64,000 nt of DNA from G964020105 sp964020105. Lineage in GTDB: Bacteria; Pseudomonadota; Alphaproteobacteria; WRAU01; Hepatincolaceae. Positions within the stretch are counted from its first letter, which is position 1; each line of letters starts with the position of its first letter. Below, in pieces: positions 9,441-18,835 of this stretch. Where the stretch lies: positions 1 through 64,000 of the forward strand of contig OZ026535.1 in NCBI GenBank assembly GCA_964020105.1. Direction: 5' to 3'. Under the pieces are notes generated by a model. The model worked only from the letters and a program-made list of their open reading frames with translations, ran no database searches and was not told the DNA's origin. Made by a program: the position numbers and the translations under genes.

Positions 9441-9444
9441 TTTG

Positions 9445-10035
9445 TTATGATATGGTTTCTGTATTTTTTATTTTATTTACTTTGCAGTTATCTAACATAT
9501 AATCCCATGCCTCAGCAAAACCCCTTAGAGTGTATTTATCTAAGGACGATTGTTCCTCTTCTTTATCATTTTTTTTAAACTCATTATTAATAAACATTAT
9601 ATTATTTTTTTCTTCTAAAATCTTAGATATAATGAAATCTTCATTGTTAGCCCAGGCCTTATCTTCTAGCGTTTCTAAGAAAAAACTATATTTTGGTAAA
9701 TCTATCCTAACTTTTGATCTTTCCTTATATACTAATCCACCGAAAACAACAATTTCCTTTTTATCGTTAATAAGTATGTAATGAGTTGACCTATCAATAT
9801 ACATTCCAAGGGAGCTAACTGGGAAAGAGTAAATATAACAATTTTTTCCCTGCATATTGGCTATCCATGCTTCAAAAGTTATACTCTTAAGATTTTCCTT
9901 ACTTTTAGGAATTTTTTTATTAGTTCTCACCTTTTCAGTTTCTATTTTATCTTCTATACTTTCTTTTTCTTTATGATTAGTCTCACAAGCAAAAACAAAT
10001 ATAAATGCCAAAAATACCAAAAAATGTTTATACAT
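9445..10035 (-). CDS. Invasion-associated locus B (IalB)-family protein, exported
   Basis: A 196-residue exported protein with an N-terminal hydrophobic segment ending FVFAC, which could be a weak lipobox, then a charged linker of about 30 residues. From residue 50 it follows the IalB pattern: W at the start, GKNCYIYS, a VVFGGLVY strand, YSFFLETLEDKAWANN, and the closing TLRGFAEAWDYMLDNC with the cysteine that usually pairs with the first. IalB proteins are common in alphaproteobacteria and were named from Bartonella invasion of red cells; the molecular function is unclear. It ends four bases from polA on the opposite strand and lies 15 bases downstream of gyrB. Confidence 0.72.
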   Translation of the reverse strand: MYKHFLVFLAFIFVFACETNHKEKESIEDKIETEKVRTNKKIPKSKENLKSITFEAWIANMQGKNCYIYSFPVSSLGMYIDRSTHYILINDKKEIVVFGGLVYKERSKVRIDLPKYSFFLETLEDKAWANNEDFIISKILEEKNNIMFINNEFKKNDKEEEQSSLDKYTLRGFAEAWDYMLDNCKVNKIKNTETIS

Positions 10036-10050
10036 TCCTCTTATACCTAA

Positions 10051-12489
10051 CTAGATATCCAAGTTATTAACGTTGAGAGCATTTTGTTGAATGAACTCTT
10101 TTCTAGGTTCAACAACGTCACCCATAAGAGTTGTGAAAATCTCATCCGCCTGCTCTGCATTTTCAACTGTAATTTGTACAAGAGTTCTAGCATTAGGATC
10201 AAGAGTTGTCTCCCAAAGTTGTTCAGGATTCATTTCCCCTAAGCCCTTGTATCTTTGCACATAAAGACCTTTTTTGGCATTTTCACTAAGAACTTTAATT
10301 AAAGATAAAGGTCCATGCACAGTGTGAGAATCCTCTTTTATTAAAAGGTGGGCAGGATTTACAAAATATCCCTTAAAGCTATCATACATGGAATGCAAAG
10401 TTTGACATTGAGAACTATTAAGTGATTTTTCATCAAATATATACTCCTCATGAACTCCACGATCTCCCTTTGAGATCACTAGTTTATTATTCTGAATTTC
10501 TACTTTCCATAATTTAGAAAATTCTTCCTCATAAGTATTCAACTTAACACTTAGATTATTAAGTACAGCCCTATTTTCTTCAGAATCTTGAAAAATAGAT
10601 GAATTAAAAGCACCAACAACCATCATAGCCTCAATAATGTTTATCTTAGCTTTCAGGTCAATCTCTGAGATTATCTTATGAACTTTACTACATTTACCTA
10701 CTAAATTTTTTAAATCCTTAGCAAAAATTTTAGTGCTATCATATAGTTCCAGAACAGCTGACTCCTCAAGCGCAAGCCCAAATAGAAATTGATCTAAGCT
10801 CTCTTGATTTTTATGATAAACCTCAGATTGTCCTCTTTTAGTTTTAAACAGGGGAGGCTGTGCAACGTAAATGTATCCTTTATTAATAAGCTCTGGCATT
10901 TGTCTGTAGAATAACGTAAGTAGTAAAGTTCTTATATGAGCGCCATCAACATCAGCATCAGTCATAATAATGATTTTATGGTAACGACATTTTTCAATAT
11001 CAAACTCATCTTTACCAATGCCGGTACCAAGAGCCGTTATTAAGGTGCCTATCTCCACAGATGATAAGATTTTATCAAACCTAGCCTTTTCAACATTGAG
11101 AATTTTACCTCTTAATGGCAGAACAGCTTGATTTTTTCTATTTCTTCCTTGCTTAGCAGAGCCGCCAGCAGAATCTCCTTCCACAATAAATATTTCACAA
11201 ACGCTAGGATCTTTTTCTGAACAACTGGCTAACTTACCTGGTAAGTTAGCAGGATCAAGTGAAGATTTTTTACGAGTTAATTCTCTAGCTTTACGAGCTG
11301 CTTCTCTGGCAGAGGCAGCCTCGATAATTTTACCAATTACTATTTTGCTCTCTGCTGGATTTTCTTCAAACCACATTCCTAAACTTTCTGTTGCAATTCC
11401 TTCAACTGCCGCTCTTACTTCTGAGGATACTAGTTTATCTTTTGTTTGTGAGGAAAATTTAGGATCAGGAACTTTAACTGATAATATACAAGTTAATCCC
11501 TCCCTAGAATCATCTCCTGATATGTCAACCTTAGGTGCTTTCTTATTGCTATTGATTGAATTCATTAAATTATTTATACTTCTGGTTAAAGCAGAACGAA
11601 ATCCTGCTAGGTGGGTTCCACCATCCTTCTGAGGAATATTGTTTGTGAAACATAAGGTATTTTCATGATATGAATCATTCCACTGCAGTGCAATCTCTAC
11701 AGTTACACCTTCTTTTTCTCCTTTAAAATGTATGCATTCTTTTTGTAAAGATGATTTAGAGCGATCTAAATATTTAATAAATTCTTTTAATCCACCACTA
11801 TAATTCATTTTGGATTGTAGTGGTTCAGCTGTTCTATTATCTATCAAATTAAGATTAAGAGATGAATTTAAAAAAGCTAATTCTCTTAATCTTCTTTCTA
11901 AAGTTTTAAAATCGTAGACAATATTAGTGAAAATATTAGGAGCCGCCCAAAACTGCACTTTTGTTCCTCTGCAGTATGAACCATCTGGATTTTTTGGTGC
12001 TTCACCAATTTCCCTTAGGGGAGCTTCAGCAACTCCAGTTTTAAATCTAACAAAATATTCTTTAGCATTACGGTATATTGTTAGCTCTAATGTATCAGAA
12101 AGGGCATTGACAACCGATACACCAACACCATGTAGCCCACCAGATACTTTGTAAGAGTTTTGATCAAATTTACCACCAGCGTGCAGTTGAGTCATAATTA
12201 CTTCTGCCGCAGAAATCCCTTCTTCCTCATGTATATCAACAGGAATACCTCTTCCATTGTCTATAACACTAACGCTACTATCTTTATGTAAAGTAACTAT
12301 AACATTATCACAATGACCAGCCAAGCTTTCATCTATGGCGTTATCCACAACCTCATAAACCATATGATGTAGCCCTGAACCATCATCAGTATCACCTATG
12401 TACATACCTGGTCTTTTTCTTACAGCGTCTAGACCTTTTAATACTTTAATTGATGAGGAATCGTAGGAATCACTATCATGTTTTGACAT
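10051..12489 (-). CDS. gyrB: DNA gyrase subunit B
   Basis: ATPase subunit of the type II topoisomerase that introduces negative supercoils, 812 residues, normal length. The GHKL ATPase domain shows VLKGLDAVRKRPGMYIGDT, EVVDNAIDES, DNGRGIPV and GLHGVGVSVVNALS. The TOPRIM domain has EGDSAGGSA near residue 436, PLRGKILNVEKA near 460 and MTDADVDGAHI. The C-terminal QRYKGLGEMNPEQLWETT is the GyrA-contact region. A strong promoter match lies 61 bases upstream. Confidence 0.98.
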   Translation of the reverse strand: MSKHDSDSYDSSSIKVLKGLDAVRKRPGMYIGDTDDGSGLHHMVYEVVDNAIDESLAGHCDNVIVTLHKDSSVSVIDNGRGIPVDIHEEEGISAAEVIMTQLHAGGKFDQNSYKVSGGLHGVGVSVVNALSDTLELTIYRNAKEYFVRFKTGVAEAPLREIGEAPKNPDGSYCRGTKVQFWAAPNIFTNIVYDFKTLERRLRELAFLNSSLNLNLIDNRTAEPLQSKMNYSGGLKEFIKYLDRSKSSLQKECIHFKGEKEGVTVEIALQWNDSYHENTLCFTNNIPQKDGGTHLAGFRSALTRSINNLMNSINSNKKAPKVDISGDDSREGLTCILSVKVPDPKFSSQTKDKLVSSEVRAAVEGIATESLGMWFEENPAESKIVIGKIIEAASAREAARKARELTRKKSSLDPANLPGKLASCSEKDPSVCEIFIVEGDSAGGSAKQGRNRKNQAVLPLRGKILNVEKARFDKILSSVEIGTLITALGTGIGKDEFDIEKCRYHKIIIMTDADVDGAHIRTLLLTLFYRQMPELINKGYIYVAQPPLFKTKRGQSEVYHKNQESLDQFLFGLALEESAVLELYDSTKIFAKDLKNLVGKCSKVHKIISEIDLKAKINIIEAMMVVGAFNSSIFQDSEENRAVLNNLSVKLNTYEEEFSKLWKVEIQNNKLVISKGDRGVHEEYIFDEKSLNSSQCQTLHSMYDSFKGYFVNPAHLLIKEDSHTVHGPLSLIKVLSENAKKGLYVQRYKGLGEMNPEQLWETTLDPNARTLVQITVENAEQADEIFTTLMGDVVEPRKEFIQQNALNVNNLDI

Positions 12490-12550
12490 ACTTTCTTTAC
12501 TCTAATTGTTCTTTGCTATATATAACATAAGACTTTAAATTGATAATACT

Positions 12551-12579
12551 ATTATATATAAATATTGCCTTTTTGACAA
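12551..12579 (-). promoter_or_regulatory. Sigma70 promoter for gyrB
   Basis: On the reverse strand TTGTCA (12579-12574) and a perfect TATAAT (12556-12551) are separated by exactly 17 bases. The predicted transcript would start about 55 bases before the gyrB ATG. Judged by eye, without start-site data. Confidence 0.6.
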
Positions 12580-12651
12580 TAAAAGGTGTAATAAAGTTGC
12601 TTTACAATATCTTTTTTCCTAAAATTGATTGTGAAAAATCTAGCATCAACA

Positions 12652-13890
12652 TTAATTAACATCTATATCTTTTTTACCATCAAAAAATTCTACACAATAT
12701 CTACCTGCTCTCAAGTTATTCACTTCCTTAATTATCTTGCCTTCCTTATGAATTATTGTAAAACCTCGCCGTAGAATTTCTTTAAAAGAAAAAGAATTCA
12801 AAAGTCTATTAAGAGCATCTAGCTTATTTTTCTTTTTTATTAAAAAATACTGTGGAGTTTTTAATTTAGATACACAATTTGAGTATAATAAATGTTTAGT
12901 TGCAAAAATATTTGTAGAAACCATATTTAATTTATTCCCTAAAGTAAGTAATCTAGACAGACAATGAAGGATTGATTGCTTTGGTGTTCTAAGGCTCTTG
13001 CTAACATAAATAAGGTTCTTACTGTTTTGGATTAACTTTCTATGTAAAATATTCAACATTTTTTGAGAATATAATGTAATATTAATTTTTAAGTCACTAA
13101 TATTAGCTAGAAAAGCAACAGAGGCGGTCGGAGTTACAACTGACATATCTGCCGCTAAATCGCTAAGACTAGTATCTGGTTGATGTCCTATGGCAGTTAT
13201 AATGGGAATTTTTGAAGCATAAATTGCGCGAACTAAAGTTTCATCATTAAAATGATACAAATCCTCTGCACTGCCGCCACCTCTTGCAATAATCAGAAAA
13301 CTTGGTTGATTGCATACACTAAGCGAGTTGAAATAATTGATAGCTTGCGTGATTTTTAATGCACTTTCTTGCCCTTGTACTGGAGTATCATATAAAAAAA
13401 CTTTGCAGGGATAAGTATTTCTAAGGGTGGATTTTATATCTTCTATAACGTCACCATCCATTGAGGTAATTAATCCAATCGATTTAGGGAATTTGGTGAT
13501 TTTTTGTTTTTTATTTAGATCAAAAATGCCCTCTTGTGCTAGCTTTAGTTTGGTTTTTAAAAGTTGTTCCCGCGTATCACCAATACCATCTCTTAAGATG
13601 TCCAGAGTATGTATGTAAAATTTTGAGCTACCAAGATAAGCAGAAATCTTACCTTTTATTCTTACTTTTTGACCCTCAACAATATAATCTTTTAGCTTGC
13701 TTGCGGTTGCTTTCCAACAAGCACAATTTATACTATAGGTTTCCTCCTTTAAGGAAAAATAAATACTACCAGTCCTACTATGATGATTTACATCTGAAAT
13801 CTCTCCATGCACCTCAACGATAGGAAAATTTTCTAGTAAAGTGATTTTTATATTTTCTATTAACTCGGATACTTTAAATATTCTTATCAT
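12652..13890 (-). CDS. xseA: Exodeoxyribonuclease VII large subunit
   Basis: Large subunit of the single-strand exonuclease VII, used in repair. The N-terminal OB-fold is clear (FKVSELIENIKITL, VHGEISDV, GSIYFSLKEE), followed by the catalytic domain with IGLITSMDGDVIEDI, the hallmark ARGGGSAEDLYHFNDE, and AIGHQPDTSLSDLAADMSV. I take ATG 13890 (MIRIFKVSEL), eliminating seven weak leader codons, for about 412 residues; the family is usually 400-460. The small subunit xseB is not in the window. Divergent from pgi. Confidence 0.94.
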   Translation of the reverse strand: MIRIFKVSELIENIKITLLENFPIVEVHGEISDVNHHSRTGSIYFSLKEETYSINCACWKATASKLKDYIVEGQKVRIKGKISAYLGSSKFYIHTLDILRDGIGDTREQLLKTKLKLAQEGIFDLNKKQKITKFPKSIGLITSMDGDVIEDIKSTLRNTYPCKVFLYDTPVQGQESALKITQAINYFNSLSVCNQPSFLIIARGGGSAEDLYHFNDETLVRAIYASKIPIITAIGHQPDTSLSDLAADMSVVTPTASVAFLANISDLKINITLYSQKMLNILHRKLIQNSKNLIYVSKSLRTPKQSILHCLSRLLTLGNKLNMVSTNIFATKHLLYSNCVSKLKTPQYFLIKKKNKLDALNRLLNSFSFKEILRRGFTIIHKEGKIIKEVNNLRAGRYCVEFFDGKKDIDVN

Positions 13891-13989
13891 TTTTAAATTA
13901 AAATTTACCAATTTTTATAATATAATACTACTGTCCATAAGATTGTTTGTAAATATAAATTGCTATCACTATATAAAGGAGAAAAAAAT

Positions 13990-15690
13990 ATGCTTGGTAA
14001 CAAGGCCTTTGCCGGACTGCAAAAACATTATGCTGGGATTCGTTCCAAAAAAATTAAGAATCTCTTTGATGAAGATGCAGGCGACAAAAGAGGTGCTGAT
14101 TTTACTTATCAATTAGATAATCTAACTGCTGATTTCTCTAAAAATTTGATTACCAAAGAAACCATAGATTTATTTGCTACTATGGCTGAAGATTTAGGTA
14201 TAAAAAATATTCTCAATGCCGCCATGACTGGTGAAAAAATTAATTTTACTGAACAAAAGGCTGTTGGACATTATGCTCTTAGGAATAAGAATCTTAATTC
14301 TTTTATCGTTGATGGGGTTGACTACAGCAGAGAAATTAGAATAAATAAGGAAAAAATGTATGAGTTTTGCCGAAATTTTCGCTCCGGTAAAATTAAAGGT
14401 TATACAGGTAAGCCTTTTGACACTGTTGTTAATATTGGTATAGGTGGCTCCTATCTAGGCACTAAAATGGCTTATAATGCCCTTAAAGATTTTAATGAAG
14501 GTAATATTCAATTGCATTTTATATCCAATATAGACGCTGCAAATTTAATTGATGTTTTATCTTACGTTGATCCAGAAACAACTTTATTCGTTGTTGCCTC
14601 TAAAACATTTACAACTCAAGAAACGCTCTATAATGCTAATACAATTAAAGAATGGTTTCTACAAGGAGCTAATGCTAGTAATCTTAATGATGTTATTGCT
14701 AAGCATTTTGTAGCTCTTTCTACAAATCTAAAGGCAGTTGAAAAGTTTGGTATTACCAAAGAATATACTTTTGCCTTTAATGACTTTATTGGGGGCAGAT
14801 TCTCTTTATGGTCCTCCGTAGGCTTACCTTTACTACTTAGTATAGGCGAAAAGAATTTTGAGGAATTTTTAAATGGTGCCTTCATAGTGGATAATCACAC
14901 AAAAACTGCACCTTTTAAAAGCAATATCCCCTTTCTAATGGCCAGCATAGGTGTTTGGAACAACAATATCCTTAATTATAAAAATCATGGTCTTATCGCT
15001 TACGATTATAGATTAGCTGAATTTAGTAGTTATTTGCAACAGCTAGAAATGGAAAGTAATGGCAAATCTACCTCTAAAAAAGGCTCAAAGGTTTTTTACA
15101 ATACTTGTCCAGTTGTTTTTGGTGGAACAGGGACAGATACACAACATTCCGTGTTTCAGTTTTTACATCAAGGAAGCCACGTTGTTCCATGCGATTTTAT
15201 AGGATTTATCAATCCAAGTGGCAACAATTATTTATATAATCATCATGACGCTTTGCTTGCCAATATGTTTGCCCAAGCTGAAGCTCTTATGGTTGGCAAA
15301 ACTAGAGAAAAAGTTAGCGAAGAGCTTAAAAAACATTACAAAAACTACGCAGAATATTCTTCTTTAGTTAATCATAAGGTTTTTGAAGGAAATCGCCCTA
15401 GTAACATACTGTTGTTTGATTCCTTAACTCCTAAGAGTCTTGGGATGCTTTGTGCTTTATATGAAAATAAAGTACTATTGCAAGGAATAATATGGGATAT
15501 AAATTCTTTTGATCAGTACGGAGTTGAGCTTGGTAAAAAATTAGGTAACGATATTTTAAAGGAAATTAAAAAAGAAGAAACCACAGAAGATGATCTGGAT
15601 CCTACTGAAAAACTTGATATTAGTTCTTCAAGTGATAATTTAATTAAACTTTATAAAACTAAAAAAGTTAGGTCACAACCTGAGCAATAG
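13990..15690 (+). CDS. pgi: Glucose-6-phosphate isomerase
   Basis: Interconverts glucose-6-phosphate and fructose-6-phosphate in glycolysis and gluconeogenesis. The start is the ATG at 13990, eight bases after an AAGGAG ribosome binding site, giving 566 residues. Both family signatures are visible: DFIGGRFSLWSSVGLP and, near the C-terminus, YGVELGKKLGNDI. GIGGSYLGTKMAYNAL is the sugar-phosphate binding loop. The C-terminal tail is short and charged. Its presence matters because Rickettsiaceae have generally lost glycolysis; here at least the hexose-phosphate step, perhaps needed for envelope sugars, is kept. It is followed by mutL on the same strand. Confidence 0.96.
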   Translation: MLGNKAFAGLQKHYAGIRSKKIKNLFDEDAGDKRGADFTYQLDNLTADFSKNLITKETIDLFATMAEDLGIKNILNAAMTGEKINFTEQKAVGHYALRNKNLNSFIVDGVDYSREIRINKEKMYEFCRNFRSGKIKGYTGKPFDTVVNIGIGGSYLGTKMAYNALKDFNEGNIQLHFISNIDAANLIDVLSYVDPETTLFVVASKTFTTQETLYNANTIKEWFLQGANASNLNDVIAKHFVALSTNLKAVEKFGITKEYTFAFNDFIGGRFSLWSSVGLPLLLSIGEKNFEEFLNGAFIVDNHTKTAPFKSNIPFLMASIGVWNNNILNYKNHGLIAYDYRLAEFSSYLQQLEMESNGKSTSKKGSKVFYNTCPVVFGGTGTDTQHSVFQFLHQGSHVVPCDFIGFINPSGNNYLYNHHDALLANMFAQAEALMVGKTREKVSEELKKHYKNYAEYSSLVNHKVFEGNRPSNILLFDSLTPKSLGMLCALYENKVLLQGIIWDINSFDQYGVELGKKLGNDILKEIKKEETTEDDLDPTEKLDISSSSDNLIKLYKTKKVRSQPEQ

Positions 15691-15722
15691 TGTTAATACA
15701 GTTTTCCTAAGGGAATTTATCT

Positions 15723-17480
15723 TTGAGTAAGATTAGAATATTACCAAAAAATCTAGTTAATCAGATAGCAGCCGGAGAAATTATTGAGAGACCGTTTTCT
15801 ATAATCAAGGAACTTGTGGAAAACTCCATCGACGCCGCGGCTTCCAAAATTGAGATCACTATAAAAGCAGGAGGAAAATCTTTCATATCCATAGTTGATA
15901 ATGGTGAGGGTATGACTAAGGAAGATTTAGCTGTGTGTCTAAAACCTCATAGTACCTCAAAATTAAAGGGTGATGATTTATTTAATATTTCAACTTTGGG
16001 TTTTAGAGGTGAGGCCTTAGCTTCAATAGCTTCGGTTAGTAGGATGACTATATCTTCTAAATATAGGGGTGCTTCTAGTGGTTTCCAAATTATCTGTAAA
16101 AACGGTCTGGAAGAAAATATTAGTAGTAATTCTATTGTTGAGGGAACTGCCATCCACGTGAGTGATCTTTTTAACTCTGTGCCTGCCAGGCTCAATTTCC
16201 TAAAAAGCGATGCCAGTGAAAGTGGGCATTGCTATAAATGCTTAAAGCAAATTGCTATTGCAAATCCTCATATTGCCTTTAAACTAGATAACAATAATAA
16301 AACAGTATTTAGTTATCACTCTAGTGGTAAAACACATGAGCAATACCTTGAAAATCGTATTCTACAGATCCTTGGACAAGATTTTTTAGATAACTCAATT
16401 GTAGTAGAAAACAGCAATCCCATGTTTAGGATGTATGGAAGAATTGCTGTTCCAACATATAGTAAACATAATACAGAGGATCAATACGTAGTTATTAATG
16501 GGCGTGCATTAAGGGATAAAATGCTTATGGCTGCTATTAAGTTTGCTTACTCTGATATCTTATTCTCTGGTAAGTATCCTTGTTACGCTATTTTTATAGA
16601 AATTAAAAACTCAGAAATCGATGTTAATGTTAGCCCAACTAAATCTGATATTCGCTTTAAAGATTATAATTTCGTTAGACACATTATTGTAAATACACTT
16701 AAATCAGCCTTAAATAATAAAATAGAACAAAAAACTAGTAGTACTCTTGCTACTTCTCTACTCCATTCACATAGACAACAAAACTACCTCAATACACCAC
16801 TTAAAAATTTGGATATGCATCTTTTTGCTCATAATGATCACTCCACAAGTAATAATAATTCCATATTAATGGATGAGGAGGATCACCACTATCAAGAGGA
16901 TACTCCTTTAGGCTTTGCCAAAGCACAAGTTCATAAAAATTGGATAATTGCACAAAATAGTGACGGCATAATTATTGTTGATCAACACGCTGCACATGAA
17001 AGAGTAGTACAGGAATCACTTAAAAAAAATTATGCTAATACAACTGTGGTGAAACAAATATTGCTAACTCCAGAAATAATAACTCTGCAGGAGGATGATT
17101 TGCATATTATTCAAATGTATAAAGATAAAATCTCTTTACTTGGTATAAATTTTGATACCTTTGGTGAGAATGTTATAGTCGTAAAAGAAATTCCAAGCAT
17201 TCTTGGCAATATTAATCCTAAAGAGCTTGTCCTAAGTATTATCTCAGATTTAAAAAAAGTAGCTCACGTAACAAATTTTCATAATTTACTAAATCAAATA
17301 ATTTCTACTATAGCTTGTCATTCTTCAATAAGATATGGTAGAATTATGAACGTTAGAGAGATGAATGATTTATTACGAACTATGGAAAAAACTGAAAATT
17401 ATGCTCAATGCTCCCATGGTAGACCCACCTATATTAATATAAAAATGAAAGATATTGAAAAATTATTCTCAAAAACATAA
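15723..17480 (+). CDS. mutL: DNA mismatch repair protein MutL (endonuclease type)
   Basis: Couples mismatch recognition by MutS to strand incision. The product has 585 residues and starts with TTG after an AAGGGA site. The N-terminal GHKL ATPase has NQIAAGEIIERP, KELVENSIDA, DNGEGM and GFRGEALASIASVS. The C-terminal half has DQHAAHERVVQE near residues 420-431, matching the DQHA(x)2E(x)4E metal-binding motif of MutL endonucleases, and CSHGRP near the end, so it probably nicks DNA itself, without MutH. The next gene's ribosome binding site abuts its stop codon. Confidence 0.96.
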   Translation: MSKIRILPKNLVNQIAAGEIIERPFSIIKELVENSIDAAASKIEITIKAGGKSFISIVDNGEGMTKEDLAVCLKPHSTSKLKGDDLFNISTLGFRGEALASIASVSRMTISSKYRGASSGFQIICKNGLEENISSNSIVEGTAIHVSDLFNSVPARLNFLKSDASESGHCYKCLKQIAIANPHIAFKLDNNNKTVFSYHSSGKTHEQYLENRILQILGQDFLDNSIVVENSNPMFRMYGRIAVPTYSKHNTEDQYVVINGRALRDKMLMAAIKFAYSDILFSGKYPCYAIFIEIKNSEIDVNVSPTKSDIRFKDYNFVRHIIVNTLKSALNNKIEQKTSSTLATSLLHSHRQQNYLNTPLKNLDMHLFAHNDHSTSNNNSILMDEEDHHYQEDTPLGFAKAQVHKNWIIAQNSDGIIIVDQHAAHERVVQESLKKNYANTTVVKQILLTPEIITLQEDDLHIIQMYKDKISLLGINFDTFGENVIVVKEIPSILGNINPKELVLSIISDLKKVAHVTNFHNLLNQIISTIACHSSIRYGRIMNVREMNDLLRTMEKTENYAQCSHGRPTYINIKMKDIEKLFSKT

Positions 17481-17493
17481 AGGAGCTATAACA

Positions 17494-17982
17494 ATGATAA
17501 ATGTTTTATTTGTATCCTCTGAAGATATTTGCAGATCCCCTGTTGCAAAACTATTGTTTAAAGAATTAGTTAAAAAATATAATATGACTGACAGATTTTT
17601 TGTAGACTCAGCAGGAATATCTAATAAATCCTCAGGGAAACCAGCAGATAACAGAGTCATTAAGATGGCATCTAAAAGAGGTTTAAATCTTACAAATCAC
17701 CTTGCTAAACAAATCACTCAGGAAGACTTCCTACATTTTGATCATATAATAGCTTTTGATACACAAACATATACAGATATTATGAAAATAATTACCGAAG
17801 ATCATCAATATAAAGTAACAACCATTTTATCTTACAATCATACTGCTAACTTTAAAGAAATTGTAAATCCTTTTTTTGGCAATGAACAAGATTTTGAACT
17901 GATGTTTAATCTTTTAGAAACCTATCTACATGATGTATTTGCAGGTATCACTAAAAATGACAATGTAAGTGATTTGGAATAA
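17494..17982 (+). CDS. Low-molecular-weight tyrosine phosphatase-like protein, catalytic residues substituted
   Basis: A 162-residue protein of the low-molecular-weight phosphotyrosine phosphatase fold. The start is ATG 17494, after AAGGAGC that directly follows the mutL stop. The P-loop, normally V-C-x5-R-S, reads FVSSEDICRSP: the nucleophilic cysteine is Ser8 (codon TCC), while the second cysteine and Arg14 remain. The general-acid aspartate of the usual D-P-(Y/F) loop is Asn125 in VNPFFG (codon AAT). Other fold features persist (DSAGIS, GKPADNR, GLNLTNHLAKQI, FDHIIAFD). By family knowledge, loss of both residues should abolish phosphatase activity; a phosphotyrosine-binding or regulatory role is an inference. 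Confidence 0.85.
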   Translation: MINVLFVSSEDICRSPVAKLLFKELVKKYNMTDRFFVDSAGISNKSSGKPADNRVIKMASKRGLNLTNHLAKQITQEDFLHFDHIIAFDTQTYTDIMKIITEDHQYKVTTILSYNHTANFKEIVNPFFGNEQDFELMFNLLETYLHDVFAGITKNDNVSDLE

Positions 17983-17987
17983 ATGTA

Positions 17988-18017
17988 TTGCATAAAAAAA
18001 AAAACACACTATATACT
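17988..18017 (+). promoter_or_regulatory. Candidate promoter for the Bax-inhibitor-1 gene
   Basis: TTGCAT (17988-17993) and TATACT (18012-18017) are separated by 18 bases, including an A-tract. A further TATAAT-like element lies near 18040, nearer to the start codon. The window from the phosphatase stop to the next gene has no other obvious function. Confidence 0.4.
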
Positions 18018-18059
18018 TTAGTAACTGAATTGTAATAATTATAATATGGGGTGCTTAAT

Positions 18060-18767
18060 ATGAATAAATTTGATCATAATAGAAACGAATCTGATGTATT
18101 CTCAGAGATTTCAGTTGGCTTAAGAAGTTATATGTTAAGAATATACAACTATATGGGATTAGGGTTGTTACTATCGGCATTTATGGCTTTTGTTGTGGCT
18201 TCTAGTCAGGAGATGACAGTGTGGCTTGTGACTAGCAACTTAGGTATCGTAATTGCCTTTGCTCCGTTGGCTTTTATTTTAGTATTAACTTTTGGTGTTA
18301 ATAAAATTAGTGCAGGGACAGCTCAGCTATTATTTTGGCTGTTTGCTGCTATTATAGGAATCTCTTTAGCTCCTATTTTTTATGTATATACAAGTACTTC
18401 CGTTGCTAGAGTGTTTTTAATAACTTCTATTACTTTCTTAGCCATGAGTATATACGGATATACTACAAAATCTGATTTGACTGGTATTGGAACAATTTTA
18501 TTTATGGCTTTAATTGGTATTGTTATAGCTTCTATTGTAAATATTTTCATGAAGAGCACTATGCTTGATTTTGTAATATCTATAATAGGTGTGATTGTCT
18601 TCACTGGTCTTACTGCTTGGGATACACAGAAAATTAAAAATAATTTTTCTTCTTCTATGGACGAGGAAACTTTAAAGAAAACAGCTGTATATGGTGCTTT
18701 ATCGCTTTATCTTAATTTCTTAAACTTGTTCCTAATGTTGTTGAGATTATTTGGTGAAAGAAAGTAA
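18060..18767 (+). CDS. Bax inhibitor-1 / YccA family membrane protein
   Basis: A 235-residue inner-membrane protein with about seven hydrophobic helices, of the Bax inhibitor-1 (UPF0005) family, whose bacterial members include YbhL, YccA and the pH-sensitive calcium leak channel BsYetJ. N-terminal LRSYMLRIYNYMGLGLL and C-terminal GLTAWDTQKIKN followed by AVYGALSLYLNFLNLFLMLLRLFGER are the family hallmarks, including the conserved aspartate of WDTQ. The ATG at 18060, behind GGGGTG, is preferred over an in-frame GTG at 18051. An intrinsic terminator follows 25 bases after the stop, so this appears to be a single-gene unit. Confidence 0.93.
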   Translation: MNKFDHNRNESDVFSEISVGLRSYMLRIYNYMGLGLLLSAFMAFVVASSQEMTVWLVTSNLGIVIAFAPLAFILVLTFGVNKISAGTAQLLFWLFAAIIGISLAPIFYVYTSTSVARVFLITSITFLAMSIYGYTTKSDLTGIGTILFMALIGIVIASIVNIFMKSTMLDFVISIIGVIVFTGLTAWDTQKIKNNFSSSMDEETLKKTAVYGALSLYLNFLNLFLMLLRLFGERK

Positions 18768-18792
18768 TATTAATGTAGCGTGTTTATGTATT

Positions 18793-18820
18793 AAAGAGCC
18801 TACAATAAGTAGGCTCTTTT
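18793..18820 (+). terminator. Intrinsic terminator after the Bax-inhibitor-1 gene
   Basis: A perfect 11-base-pair stem, AAAGAGCCTAC (18793-18803) with GTAGGCTCTTT (18809-18819), with a five-base loop, ends in a run of four T. The best intrinsic forward terminator in the window. It ends only 15 bases before the truA start codon, so truA must be transcribed by readthrough or from a promoter within or before the hairpin. Confidence 0.8.
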
Positions 18821-18835
18821 CATCTAAGGATGAGC

